A stretch of 64,000 nucleotides of DNA from Karalla daura (taxonomy: Eukaryota > Chordata > Actinopteri > Chaetodontiformes > Leiognathidae): positions 6,069,933 to 6,133,932 of the forward strand of contig CM055200.1 in assembly GCA_029224185.1 (NCBI GenBank), read 5' to 3'. The notes under the pieces are model-generated. The model was given only the letters and a program-made list of their open reading frames with translations, did not search any database and was not told the origin of the DNA. Shown here piece by piece: positions 22,688 through 33,550 of this stretch; positions within the stretch are counted from its first letter, which is position 1; every line of letters starts with the position of its first letter. The position numbers and the translations under genes are program-made.

Positions 22688-25600
22688 GTACAGGACCTGA
22701 CGCACGCACACACACCCAGAAAATATGGTGTCACAGAATGAGAAAACAAGCCAGGCTTTGTGCATCAGGCCATACCTACCACCTTAAGTGGGCCTGCACT
22801 GCAGTCTGATAGTCTGAAGTGCTGTGAACACTATGCAGTGAGGTCCAGAATATATATTTTTTTACTTCTTGAAATGCTTCGTATTCACATCCACACCTAG
22901 GAACAAAACCAAGCAAGATGGCAACAAACCCAGACTCACGTTTTAATTAATTCATGGATCAAGTTTTAATCCCACCTAAATCTTACCCAACTTTGTGGCA
23001 CTCTGTTTTTTTTCCTGTACGCATTTTTACAGTTTAAGCTAAACAAACACACTCTCTCTCTCTCTCTCACACACACACACGCACACACACACACACACAC
23101 TCTCACACACATTGACAAACACAGATGAAAAAGCCAGCTGCAGTGAAGGTCATGCACACACACAAACACACGCACACCTGAAGTGACACTTGTGTCATTG
23201 TGGACAAATATCCCAGTATTAATGTGGAGGAAAGAGTCGACTGAGGCTTCACAGATAGACAGAAATAAACGAGCTACAGCTCTCGGCTTTCACGGCTCCT
23301 GCGACAGACATTTTAACTTTTATCCTTGTCACATTAGAGTTATATTACCCTACAGTTTCCCCACCATCCTGTCCCGGTTCTGCTTTTTGTTTCTTTAATA
23401 ACTGGCCTTTTCTGATGCATGAATGGAAACCTTTGAGCAGCGGCTTTCTGCGCTGCAGCATGTCATAAACACAGTAAATGTTGGGAGGTTTAATCTCAGG
23501 TTAAGAGCCGGCACAGAGGCCCATTGCTGCGTCTGTCTTCACCAGTGCAATGCAACCGTGCAACTCAGCGTCACTTCGCATGCACATTGTCTGTTTTTTT
23601 ATTTAAAAATTTATTTTAGTGCATGTACAGGCTATTAGCTCTTTCTTCTCATTTTCTTTGTCACTGTAATAACGCAAATTTCCCCCAATGTGGAACAAAG
23701 ATTTTTCTTTAATCAAAGAGAAAACTACCTTGAAAGGATGACAACGTATAAGCACAATAAAAGTGAACAATTGTGTCTTCGTGTGTGTGTGCGTGTGTGT
23801 GTGTGTGTTTTATGGTAAGAGGAGATATTCTTTTATTCATTCCACAAAGGGGAAATTCAGTGTTGCAGCAGCAAAGTGAATGGTGATTAAAAAAATAAAA
23901 TAAAACGGAGGTTGGAAGAAATAATTTACACAGTGTTTGCAGAGTATTAAAAACTGCACAGCTCAACAGTTACTATTGCACAATGCAGACGCTGCTCAGA
24001 CACGTTTGACAGAGAGTGAGTGATTTATTTGGGCGTTCAGGAGGAGGACATGTTCAGAATAATTTGCACCATGTAGAATAAATGTACTTACAAACCAAAC
24101 TAATGATAATGATAATAATAAGAAGAATGACAAATACGAGCAATGCAATTTTAGCTTTTAGTCCATGTCGTTTTACATTTGTTAATGAAAGTTGTGTTTC
24201 AAATTCTCCACATTTACAGATTAAGTCTCCAAACAATTAAATAATACCCGAGAAAGTTCAGATAATTCACGTGACATTAAGTGACGCTTAACGTGTCGAG
24301 AGACTCGACGATTTCCACCTCTTGCATTATTCAGTATGTTTCCATGCGTGCTGCACCGACCCAGAGGTGGACATCATGGGAACGCGTCCTCGCGGCCTCG
24401 GCGAGTGTGTTTTTTTTACTCATCTTTTTCGCGTCGTCGTCTCTGTGCAGCGACGCCCAGGAAGCAGCGTCGGGAGCGGACCACCTTCACCCGCTCGCAG
24501 CTCGACGTCCTGGAGGCCCTGTTCGCCAAGACCCGCTACCCGGACATCTTCATGCGGGAGGAGGTGGCCCTGAAGATCAACCTGCCGGAGTCCCGAGTCC
24601 AGGTGAGACGGCGCGCTTCCACACGCGTTTCAGCCACACCAGCACCGCTTTAGTCTGTTGCGTGGCAATGTGACGTTAAACGGGTTTATTGAAATGCCTC
24701 AGAGAAGCGCAGCTCTGTGGAAACGGCCAAATGTCCGAGCCAGAGTCGAGGCCTCTGAATGCCACACGCTCGAGCCGGGATTTCGACGCGATTAGTTTAT
24801 TTTGTTTAGGTAAATTAATAATGAATAACACTGTTATTACTTTTTTTCACTTACGTTTTTTTTCAATTGTTTTGCCACTTCGAGGTTATACATTTATTTT
24901 TTTTCAAAGTCATTTTATTCAGATTTACTGAGAAAAGCTTAAACACAATTTTTTAAAAAGTGGATAATTTTAGGCTCGTTACATCATGATTTTCTTGATT
25001 TCCAAGGCCCCCTTTTTAAGAGGATAACAATGAACAGATGGTTCCATTAGGCTCAGTAATACGCAGATTATTACTATAATTCATATATTAAGACTTTGCT
25101 GGTAATTTGTAGATGAATCTATGTAATGTTAACAACGGTTAAACCGGTCATTATTTATATAATCCCCTCTACCCACCCATTTACTGCCATATCTCACTTT
25201 ATAATTTTTTTATATAAATTATTATATAAAGCATTCAGCATTCAATCATTTTCACAGTTTGTACATATTTTAGTAGACAAAGCAAACCTTATAAGATATT
25301 TTTCAGCTGTGTCAGTTGTTTATTTCAGCATGATTTGATGCATGGCCATAGGCGACGAAATTTGATCTGAAATATGGGATCTACTCTGAAAAGGTCAGGA
25401 GTTTGTAGGCAAATGCTCCACAAGCCACTCACTGGTGTACTGTGATGTTGAACAAATACTACTCTTGAAAGGCATTAGGGGAAAACCAAGGCAAGGCCTC
25501 TCTCTCTCACAATTTGAATTATTCTCAGAATGTGTGTGTGAAACAAAATGCTCTACATGATCCTACCCTCTCGGTCCTCTAGAGTTACCCTACTGTGTGG

Positions 25601-27151
25601 TGAAACCCAATAGCCTGTTATCTTAGAGCCGTCTACCAGGTATGAAATTAGACCCCTGGCTGGTCCGAGCCAAGGGGCCGGGGTGGAAATGAACCTTGAT
25701 AGCTAATAACCCCCAATTTTCCTCCATAATGTACTCCCAGCATGGCCTGGGAGCGCCTTTTTCTCTGTAAAATGCTGAGGCTGTTGGCGTGCACAGTAAC
25801 GCCCCTCAGTGTAGCCGCCACAGATGGTCCAGAACGCGGAAACGCGCCTGGTTCTCGACCAGCCGGAGAGGACACGCGTCGTCCTCCGGCTCTACTGCCT
25901 GCCTGTAGCTGCTCACATCGAGCTCAAGTCACGTATGGGTCTGCGCCCGCTTAATGCACATGAAAACCCCTAGACCAAGAGTAAGCACAACACTGGAGAC
26001 TGTTCTCGGCTGTTGTTAGGATGAGGCATTAAACACTCGATCTTCAAGAAGATTCTGACTACCCAACTCTCTCCTAACTTTGGCAGATCTAACGCTCCCT
26101 CTCTCCCTCTCCCACTTCTATCTCCTCTTGACTTAAACATTGACTGTAGAGCAGTATTTATTTCTGCATGTTGGCCTCCTTTGCTTGCCAGGATATTTGT
26201 CCAGAATGACAAACGAATGTGTCTCACCAGGTGTGCGGGGTATGGCTGCATCACCTTCAGTGCATTTGAACCTTTTTCTTTTATGTCTACCTTTTTAAAA
26301 CTGTGTGTGTTGCAGTGAGGGCTTTTTTCAGGTGGTGGTCGTGAGAGAGTCATAGGTCATGGTTTCTAACTCCTGGCTGGTGTTCTCCTCCTCAGGTCTG
26401 GTTCAAGAACCGTCGGGCCAAGTGTCGCCAGCAGCAGCAGAGTGGCAGCAGTGCCAAAGCTCGGCCGCCCAAGAAGAAGTCGTCCCCGGCGCGGGAGAGC
26501 ACGGGTTCGGAGAGCAGCGGCCAGTTCACGCCGCCCGCCGTCTCCAGCACGGGCTCCTCGTCCTCCTCGTCCTCCTCCACCAACCACACCGGCCCGGCGG
26601 CGCTCAGCAGCACCTCTACCTCCATCAGCACCGTCTCTTCCATCTGGAGCCCGGCCATCTCCCCCGGAAACGCCCCGGCGCCCGCCGTGGCCCCCCTCCC
26701 CGAGCCGGGACCCCCGTCCAATGCCTCCTGCATGCAGCGCTCCATGTCGGGGTCCTCGGCCGCCGCCGCCACCTCCTACCCCATGTCCTACAACCAGACA
26801 CCGGGCTACGGGCAGGGCTACCCGGCCCCGTCCGGCTCCTACTTCAGCGGCGTGGACTGCGGCTCCTACCTGGCGCCCATGCACTCCCACCACCACCCGC
26901 ACCAGCTCAGCCCCATGACGGCGTCCTCCATGTCGGGACACCCGCACCACCACATCAGCCAGTCCTCGGGACACCACCACCATCACCACCACCACCACCA
27001 GGCCTATGGCAGCTCCGGCCTGGCCTTCAACTCCTCCGACTGCCTGGATTACAAAGAGCAGACTGCGGCCTCCTCGTGGAAGCTCAACTTCAACGCCACA
27101 GACTGCTTGGACTACAAGGACCAGGCCTCCTGGAGGTTCCAAGTCTTGTGA
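22591..27151 (+). CDS. otx1: otx1, orthodenticle homeobox 1 transcription factor (complete)
   Basis: Gene-level entry; coding exons 22591-22687, 24451-24602 and 26396-27151 total 1005 bases, 334 residues plus TGA, close to the roughly 350 of mammalian OTX1. The start is the first of two adjacent ATGs, giving the family N-terminus MMSYLKQPPYG. Residues 38-97 are a paired-type, Bicoid-class homeodomain (QRRERTTFTR ... WFKNRRAKCR) with Trp85 and Lys87, the latter being homeodomain position 50, which selects TAATCC. SIWSP at 165-169 is the usual Otx Groucho-interaction-like motif. His-rich stretches at 247-252 and 265-284, including nine consecutive His at 276-284, mark Otx1 rather than Otx2. Two Otx-tail copies follow (SDCLDYKEQ at 297-305 and TDCLDYKDQ from 318 to the end ASWRFQVL). 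The intron inside the homeobox after Gln83 is family-typical. The protein is nuclear and patterns forebrain, midbrain and sense organs. It is intact with no frameshift. Confidence 0.97.
22688..24450 (+). other. otx1: otx1 intron before the homeobox exon
   Basis: It contains (CA)n/(CT)n tracts at 23049-23110, a (GT)n tract at 23779-23808, a LINE-tail-like repeat at about 23830-23990, and AT-rich sequence with no exon. Confidence 0.8.
23830..23990 (+). repeat. degenerate LINE 3'-tail/SINE-like teleost repeat
   Basis: TTTTATTCATTCCACAAAGG followed by GGAAATTCAGTGTTGCAGCA, then an A-rich stretch and TGCACAATGCA, closely follow a dispersed sequence I recall as common in fish genomes (a TTTATT..CCC..GGGGAAATTC..TACAGCAGC tail). 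Exact family unknown. Confidence 0.45.
24451..24602 (+). CDS. otx1: otx1 coding exon 2, most of the homeodomain
   Basis: The acceptor is CTCTGTGCAG and the donor is CAG|GTGAGA. It encodes TPRKQRRERTTFTRSQLDVL through KINLPESRVQ, that is homeodomain helices 1 and 2 and the start of helix 3. Confidence 0.97.
24603..26395 (+). other. otx1: otx1 intron within the homeobox
   Basis: AT-rich between 24800 and 25350, with a LINE-derived fragment from about 25820. It splits the homeodomain between positions 46 and 47. No extra exon was seen. Confidence 0.85.
25820..26130 (+). mobile_element. degenerate non-LTR retrotransposon (L2/CR1-type) ORF2 3' fragment
   Basis: Plus-strand translation near 25827 reads VQNAETRLVLDQP and then, after a frame change, LYCLPVAAHIELKSR. 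This is like the VQNAAARLV ... LHWLPVAARI segment near the C-terminus of fish L2/CR1-type reverse transcriptase ORFs. About 120 bases later KHSIFKKILTTQL resembles their LSTFKKHLKT segment. Frames are broken, so this is an old dead copy. Confidence 0.55.
26396..27151 (+). CDS. otx1: otx1 terminal coding exon
   Basis: The acceptor is TTCTCCTCCTCAG. The exon starts with VWFKNRRAKCR (recognition helix) and runs through Ser-, Pro- and His-rich activation sequence to the Otx tail and TGA at 27149-27151. It is strongly GC-biased at third positions, and eight consecutive Ser and nine His are encoded by near-pure TCC/TCG and CAC runs. Confidence 0.97.
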   Translation, partial: VWFKNRRAKCRQQQQSGSSAKARPPKKKSSPARESTGSESSGQFTPPAVSSTGSSSSSSSSTNHTGPAALSSTSTSISTVSSIWSPAISPGNAPAPAVAPLPEPGPPSNASCMQRSMSGSSAAAATSYPMSYNQTPGYGQGYPAPSGSYFSGVDCGSYLAPMHSHHHPHQLSPMTASSMSGHPHHHISQSSGHHHHHHHHHQAYGSSGLAFNSSDCLDYKEQTAASSWKLNFNATDCLDYKDQASWRFQVL

Positions 27152-27822
27152 TCCGGCTTTTCGTCTTCTTCTTCTTCTTCTTCCTCCCTCCCAATCGTCT
27201 GCTCCCTCGTTTTATTTTCCAGATTAGCTTGTTTTGGTTTTTTTTCCAAAGACAAAAAAAAGAGTTTATGAACCTTAAGAAAACAAGATAGCAGCAGGAA
27301 TGCTCAACGATCGGACTTTGTTTTGTTTTTCCCCCTAAAAGTCAGAAAAGAAAGAAAGAGGAAACAGTCTATCGAGTCGTGCGAGCAGAAGGAGACGTTT
27401 CCTGACGATGACGACGAGTGGGTTGTTGAGACTCCTTCTTGGATGACCTTAAAACTTTTTCACAACAAAAACAACAAAAAAAAAAGTTCAACCAAACTCC
27501 TTTGACACCAGCTCTCTGGCTCTCTCTGGATGGGAGGAATACTTTCCCCTCCGGTGCACAGACAGGAACTTTGCCTGTAGCGCCCCCCGTCTTTACCTCC
27601 AAAACCCAATCAAAAATCCTGTACAGTTTTTATTTCGGGAAAAAAAATTTGTTATTTTAGGATGACAGAGATTTTTAGTCAGCTTACATCAAGGAGCTGA
27701 AATATGTAAATATGTATTTGGGTCAGTTACAGTGACCATGTTTAGTTGGTGTTTTTTTTTTTTCCTTGAATTTGAAAAATGTTTATTACCACTTTGGGAG
27801 AAGAAAAAAAAGGATAAAAAAA

Positions 27823-27828
27823 AATAAA
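27823..27828 (+). terminator. otx1: otx1 proximal polyadenylation signal
   Basis: AATAAA inside an A-rich stretch about 670 bases after the stop. Confidence 0.5.
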
Positions 27829-28019
27829 ACCCTGTATGTAAATCTTTCCAAATATTCCAAAGAGAACAAATTGGCCATAAAGTTCAGCTTTTATAGACAT
27901 CGTTTTACTCAGAAAAAGAAAATTGTTTTGGCAATTTGACTCCAAAATCTAAAACTCTAGACGCAGAACTTCTTCTGGCCATTTGTCCAGGTTACACCTT
28001 AGTTTTCCGGATGATATTA

Positions 28020-28052
<33 letters not shown>

Positions 28053-28277
28053 TAGCCTCTACATTTTCAACGCAGACCTCCTCTCTCGGGCATTGTCGTG
28101 ACTATTGGACATGTTTGAACCGCAGCACTTGGCTTGATTATTGGAGTCAGAGCATTTTTATTATTTTTTTGTTTTGGAGTTTTTGGAGAGGAAAATTGTG
28201 GATTTATAGCTCCAAAAATGACAGTGAGATGTTGAATGTATCTTTAAGGCGACAAGCCCTTACATACATGTTCATCC

Positions 28278-28283
28278 AATAAA
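28278..28283 (+). terminator. otx1: otx1 distal polyadenylation signal
   Basis: AATAAA about 1.1 kb after the stop, followed within 40 bases by TGTGTGTTT, a GU-rich downstream element. Confidence 0.65.
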
Positions 28284-28399
28284 GATCCGTTAAGTCATAT
28301 TTATTTCCCACTGTGTGTTTCAAATCAAATCAAAAGAGTTTTCTTTTTTAGATGCATGTTACACCAGCAAATTACAAGATTCCTGTTTTCTCTCATTTT

Positions 28400-28520
28400 G
28401 AATTAGTCATACTTTTATTCAAAAAGCTTGTTGATTTCATATTTCCCCCCTCTCTAATTATAACAGGGGTAAATGCAAATGAGTCCATAATTAATACAAG
28501 CCGTGTATATAGGCCCACAT
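28400..28520. promoter_or_regulatory. candidate conserved element with POU octamer
   Basis: Contains TCTAATTATAAC, the perfect octamer ATGCAAAT at 28473-28480, and CCATAATTAATAC, without simple repeats. It lies about 150 bases beyond the otx1 3' end. Confidence 0.4.
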
Positions 28521-28639
28521 TTCCATTTTAGAGACTTTTTAATCCTCTGTCTGTTTTAAATTGAAACACTAACATCTTCCCCCCCTTTGCTTTAGGGGAG
28601 GGAGAGAGAGAGAGAGAGAGAGCAAGTGTTTTTTAAAAG

Positions 28640-28805
28640 CCCTAAATATTGAGCCGGGAGACATTTTATCGAGGCGTAATTGAATGCAGTGCTGTAATGG
28701 CTGCGATAATTACTCCTGCGCCCTCAGTTTGGTTTTCTTCTCCAAAATAACCTGCAGGAATTTCACCGCCTCTGATGCAGTAATTACGTAGGTGGGGCCA
28801 GGTTA
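28640..28805. promoter_or_regulatory. candidate conserved element
   Basis: Unique block with TTTTATCGAGGCGTAATTGA, GCGATAATTACTCC and CAGTAATTACGTAGG, placed between a GA tract and a (GT)n array. Confidence 0.35.
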
Positions 28806-28818
28806 GGGGGTCACATGT

Positions 28819-28820
<2 letters not shown>

Positions 28821-28863
<43 letters not shown>
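28821..28863. repeat. (GT)21 microsatellite
   Basis: Perfect GT array. Confidence 0.95.
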
Positions 28864-28866
<3 letters not shown>

Positions 28867-29939
28867 TGCCTGAGAGCATTAAAAAACATGTGGGTAAAAA
28901 AGGAAAGACAATATCCCAGTTCTCTGGTACAAGGTTGTTTTAAAGGCAGTGAAGGCCGCACTCAGAGCAGAGGAGGAGGCAGTAAGGGCAAAATGTAAAT
29001 TAAGTGCCCCCAATAAAACCCCCCTCCCCCCTTGTCCTTGTGCAGATAAACCACCCCCTGGAAGAGCAGCACACTTTTCTGCCTCTCGGCTCTGTCAAAT
29101 TAAGACAAATGGGAGGTAAATAAACAAGAGATCTGACTCTGCCTGATGTCCACTTTGCGGCCAGCCATTACACGTTAATATTTGCTCAGAGGACTGTTCT
29201 TTTATGGATTCATTGTTTTGTTTCATCCACAACTGGAAACGCAGTCATGTTACATAAGAAAAGTGGGAAATCTGAGAAAATGTCTCATTTCTGCATCTCT
29301 GCTGGATAAGAGATAAATTAACTATTAAGTCCCAGATTTGCCCAGAGAGATCAATAAGAAAATCAGCAGTACATTTTGATATAATCATTTAGGGCTGAAG
29401 GACTTTTTAGTTTTTGGATTATAAATGCATTGACAGGAAGAATATAAGATGATTTTTTTAAATTATTATTTTTGCTGTAGAAGAACAGATTTGGGGAAAC
29501 GCTCATCGACTATATCTTGATATTATATCAAGCATATCTTAAACGTTAGCTCTGTCCTTTACAGGCCTCTAAAACGACTCAAGCGGAGAGAAAAAAAATC
29601 ACTTTGACAGCCTATACCAGAACGCGTCGACATTTAACGAGACATCTGAGGAGGATCGAAGCGATCTGAGAGAGAGAGAGAGGGATGGACAAAATCAGAG
29701 CTTCGCGTGATCACTTTAGATGTGTGATTTTTCTGTTTTCACCTCTTCGGGCCTTTCATCTTAAGAAAAAAAAAAACCAGAAGAAAACGCTGCTCCTGAT
29801 TCGATTAAAAGGTCGCAAAGTGTTAGAAACCATTGTTCTGATAATCCCCTCCCATCGATCTGATCGGAGCCAATCAGGCTGATCGATCCGTGCGGCAGGA
29901 GCGTGTTGCAGCTGCAGGCCGCGCCGCCTCCTCCGCCTC

Positions 29940-29943
29940 GGTG

Positions 29944-29996
<53 letters not shown>
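29940..29996. repeat. (GT)n microsatellite
   Basis: GT array with one GC interruption near 29950. Confidence 0.95.
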
Positions 29997-30000
<4 letters not shown>

Positions 30001-30151
30001 AAATGCAGCAGCTGAATAAATAATCCAGCACATTAAAACATGTTTGCGCCAAGAACGAACAGCAGCGGCGGATTTGTTCGGATTTGCATCAAACAAACAT
30101 TTGCGACCAATCTTGCGGGATTGTTTAAGGAGTGAGAGAGTGAGAGAGAGG

Positions 30152-30190
<39 letters not shown>

Positions 30191-33100
30191 CCACAGGTCT
30201 CGCACGAGACACCTGCAGAAAAGAGGTGCGGTCTTTGAACGCATCATCTGGGGATGTGCAAAAACAGAAAATGTGATCCAGAGTACGGGAAAATGTCTCA
30301 TTTCAGTGGCAATCTGAATTAAAATGGATGAATAAAAATAAACGATAGGATCTTAAATTCTAAGACATATATTGCATTTTGGTCCAGACACTGCTGCAGG
30401 AAACGGAAAATGATGACACTGGGTTTTTGTGTTTGGTGCAGATAAAGATTTGGTTCAATAATGTAAAGGAAAAATATCATAAATTAATATAAAGTGAACC
30501 TGTATTTTGTATTTAGTATTGCAGCAAAAGAAACAATAAATACACGCACTAAGAACAATGGAAAATCCAGAATATCGCTAGCTATGATACATGTAGGCAG
30601 TTGAGAGACGCTGCACACGTGAACCGCACTGCTCCTCGCGCTGTGCTGCGGTTGTTGAAGCAGCAAACGTCTCCTCGTCAGTCGACGCTCTAATCTTTGC
30701 AAACGCGCACGTGGCGTCCATCAGAATCTTTCGTTTATTTGTCGTTCACCGTTTTTGTTCCTCCCTGGCTGCTGCAGCTGCCTCGTCGGGGGCCTCGTCC
30801 CCGTGGTGTTACAGTCAGAGCAACGTAGCCCTCTTCGCTTTTGGGGGGATGTCACGTTTTAAGAAACCATCAAAATGCAAAGGCATGTAGCAGGCGTGAG
30901 GGCGGATATCAAATTAGGCAACAGCAATGATCTGGGAACAAAGAACTGAACAAACTGGAGAAACACTTTCATTATACCACTAAACTGTCTTTCAGTTGGA
31001 GATATCAGCCTGGAGTGATGCGAACAGTTTTAATATAAAACCAGTTTTGCGGCCATCTTAATTTTAACGGCAAACAGCGCAGCGTATTTTCAGACGACAA
31101 ATATATGAAAGCACACCTTGAATAAACAGATATCTCTGCAGTAATCTCCCAGACAAAACCCCAGAAGACAAACAGCGTTTTTATACTGTATAGAAATAAT
31201 TATCACCCTGGAAACGGTTCTCAAAGCAGCGCACCAAACAAAACCTAAGCAGAGATTACATCTCGTGCAAAAGCGTGCATCCGAATGATTTTGCGCCATT
31301 TTTCTCCTCAAGTCATCTCTCTAACGTTCACTGAATATTCATCAGGGTTTGTTTTCCAACCTGTTGAGACCTTAAGTACATATTTATTAAGTAAATATGT
31401 CGGTACCGACGTGTTTGGGCCCCGCACGAGCTGCAGCTGGCCGCTCCCCTCCGACAGGAACCAGAGAAGCCTTAAACCTGGAAAAAGGTTTGGAGGCGGT
31501 TAGGCGGACATCCACCAATACGCACAGCGAGACGACAGCTTTTAAGAACGGCGACGACCTCTCCGACCGCTCTCCAACCCACAACCCGCAGGTAAATACA
31601 CCCTCATCCACGTTTCACGATTCCCATCTTGGGAAATATTCGGGCAATTGTAAAATCTGATAAGACGATAAATGTCACAGGATTTCTCGGCGGTTTTACA
31701 TCCGAGGGAAACTCAGGCGCGGCGTTGGAGCGGTTCCTAGTTTCGAACACGTGCGTTTGTGTGCGTGTGTGTGTGAGAGAGTGTGTGTGTTTGTGCTGTT
31801 TCAAGTCTGACGCCTTCACGCGCTGTTCAATGGGACGATCGATTGCACCACGTCGGCCGTCGTCGACCTCTTGGCCTCTGGCCCGCCCTGGCGAGGGCGT
31901 CTGAATGTGGGTGGACTGGAAACTGTTGACATTTTGTTCACACTTGTCCAGGAACTGAACTGGAACCGAGCTGGACCGTTTTTGCATGAGTGGTTGCGAT
32001 TCATATCTAGGACAGAGAGAGAGCGAGAGAGAGAGAGAGAGGAGAGAGATAGATGGAGAGATAAAGACAGTGCGAGACAGAGACTGGACAGATCCTCCTG
32101 CATTATTTAGGTTTTGTGAGACCTTGCAGGCCTCGATAAGTCCAACTGTGTGTGTGTGTGTGTGTGAGAGGGAGAGAGAGAAAGAGAGAGAGAGAGAGAT
32201 TGAGAGGGCCAGGAGATGCACTGATAGCAGCCTGCATGCTGGGACTGTGCTCTTGTCTTCCATTTCCATGCAGGACGGAGGAGAAAAAAAAACACACTTG
32301 TCTTTCATTGGCTGTCAACTGTCGCCAGACCTTGGCATCCCGGTGTGTTCATAGGCCGGTACGAGGAGTGAGAGGTGATACACAGGAGGATTATATTTAC
32401 CTGGGAGGTTAATCTGGGGTCAACTGTACACCGACATGGGTGGAGTCTGGGCCACCGGCTCCGGTTTCTCTCCTCTCTTTTTTTTTTGTCCCCCCCCCCC
32501 CACCTCCTTTCTTCCATCTCGTCTTGTTTTGTCGGAGCTAGCGCACGGCATCGGCTGCTGCAGCCGGTCGGAGCGTTCGTTTTGTGACTGGTTCCCGTCG
32601 GCCCACGTCTACGCCAGAGGTTTCACACGCGAAAGGGGGAGGGGGCAAAAAAAAAAAAGAAAACGCCACAAAGCCTCCTGACGGCAAACCTTTCCAATCC
32701 AAAGTCAAAGAAAGGGCGGGGGGGGGCGGGGGGGGGGGGGGGGCGTCGGACCCCGAGAGGGGATTTCACCGTCGAGTCCGGGCAGCGAGCGCAGCAGAGC
32801 CGAGCCTCCGAAAGCAGCTTAGTCACTCCTATGACACACGGCGCTGAGAGCATTCATGAAATTCCTCGTGGGTTTCCGTACCCGAGGTTTAAGTTGAGCA
32901 GAGGACACAGTCAAGCAGAGGCGCCGTCCCTCTGCTGGGGGACGGCGTCCTTTCAATTTTTCCTCCGATTGAGTCCACGGAGCGGCGAGGGCGAGACGGG
33001 AGCAGGCGACGCAGACGCCGGGGCTTTTTCCAACCCTCGCTCCCCTCCGTACATGACAAACAGACGCGTGTTGCACTGGGATCCACGAGTGCTCAGACTC

Positions 33101-33228
33101 CTCAGACCCGGATCGACTGAACTTGACCGTTAGGGTCGGGCAGCCATGTTACTCACACCAATAAAGGACCAAACAGTCCAAGGCCCCAATGAGTTCCTCC
33201 GTCTGGTAGGTTGAAGCAAATGCTAACA

Positions 33229-33550
33229 CAGTGGGACCTACGCGACTTACGCACGCCCTAAAGTACGAATAGTTCAAAATACTAATTGGGCGAAGAAATG
33301 TCTGTCCCATTTCGTATTAAAAAATACGAAAAGGAAATCGAAAGTGCCACCCAACAGGGATCCTCCCAGTCCTTTATACGATTATAAATGGTCATATATT
33401 TTAATATTATGTCAAAATGGTCATATATTTACACTTTATACGACTATTTTTGGAAGGGTGGGGATACGAATTTTCCCGTTTTCATAAAACGAACATTTTC
33501 AAGACGCGAAAGCCCGGCTGGAACAAATTAATTTCGTACCTCGTGGTTTG
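33229..33550. mobile_element. degenerate Tigger/pogo-like nonautonomous DNA transposon (MITE)
   Basis: The left end reads CAGTGGGACCTACGCGACTT and the reverse complement of the right end reads CCACGAGGTACGAAATTAAT followed by TTGTTCCAGCCGGG. These resemble the terminal inverted repeats of Tigger/mariner-type elements (CAGTGG..ACCTCG..TACGAA..TTAAT..GTTCC). TACGA or its complement occurs about seven times in 320 bases, including the 8-base inverted repeat TTCGTATT-AAAA-AATACGAA at 33311-33330. No transposase frame is present. The exact ends and the TA duplication are unclear. Confidence 0.55.

Larger units (their letters stand above)
27152..28300 (+). other. otx1: otx1 3' UTR
   Basis: AT-rich sequence after the stop, with poly-T and poly-A runs, a Pumilio-type TGTAAATA at 27705-27712 and a (TTA)n tract at about 28018-28051. 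Two AATAAA signals, at 27823-27828 and 28278-28283, suggest alternative polyadenylation. Confidence 0.75.

Noticed and set aside
26366..27142. Long minus-strand open frame opposite the otx1 terminal exon.
   Set aside because: Shadow of a GC-rich coding exon; composition is the complement of Ser/Pro/His codons.
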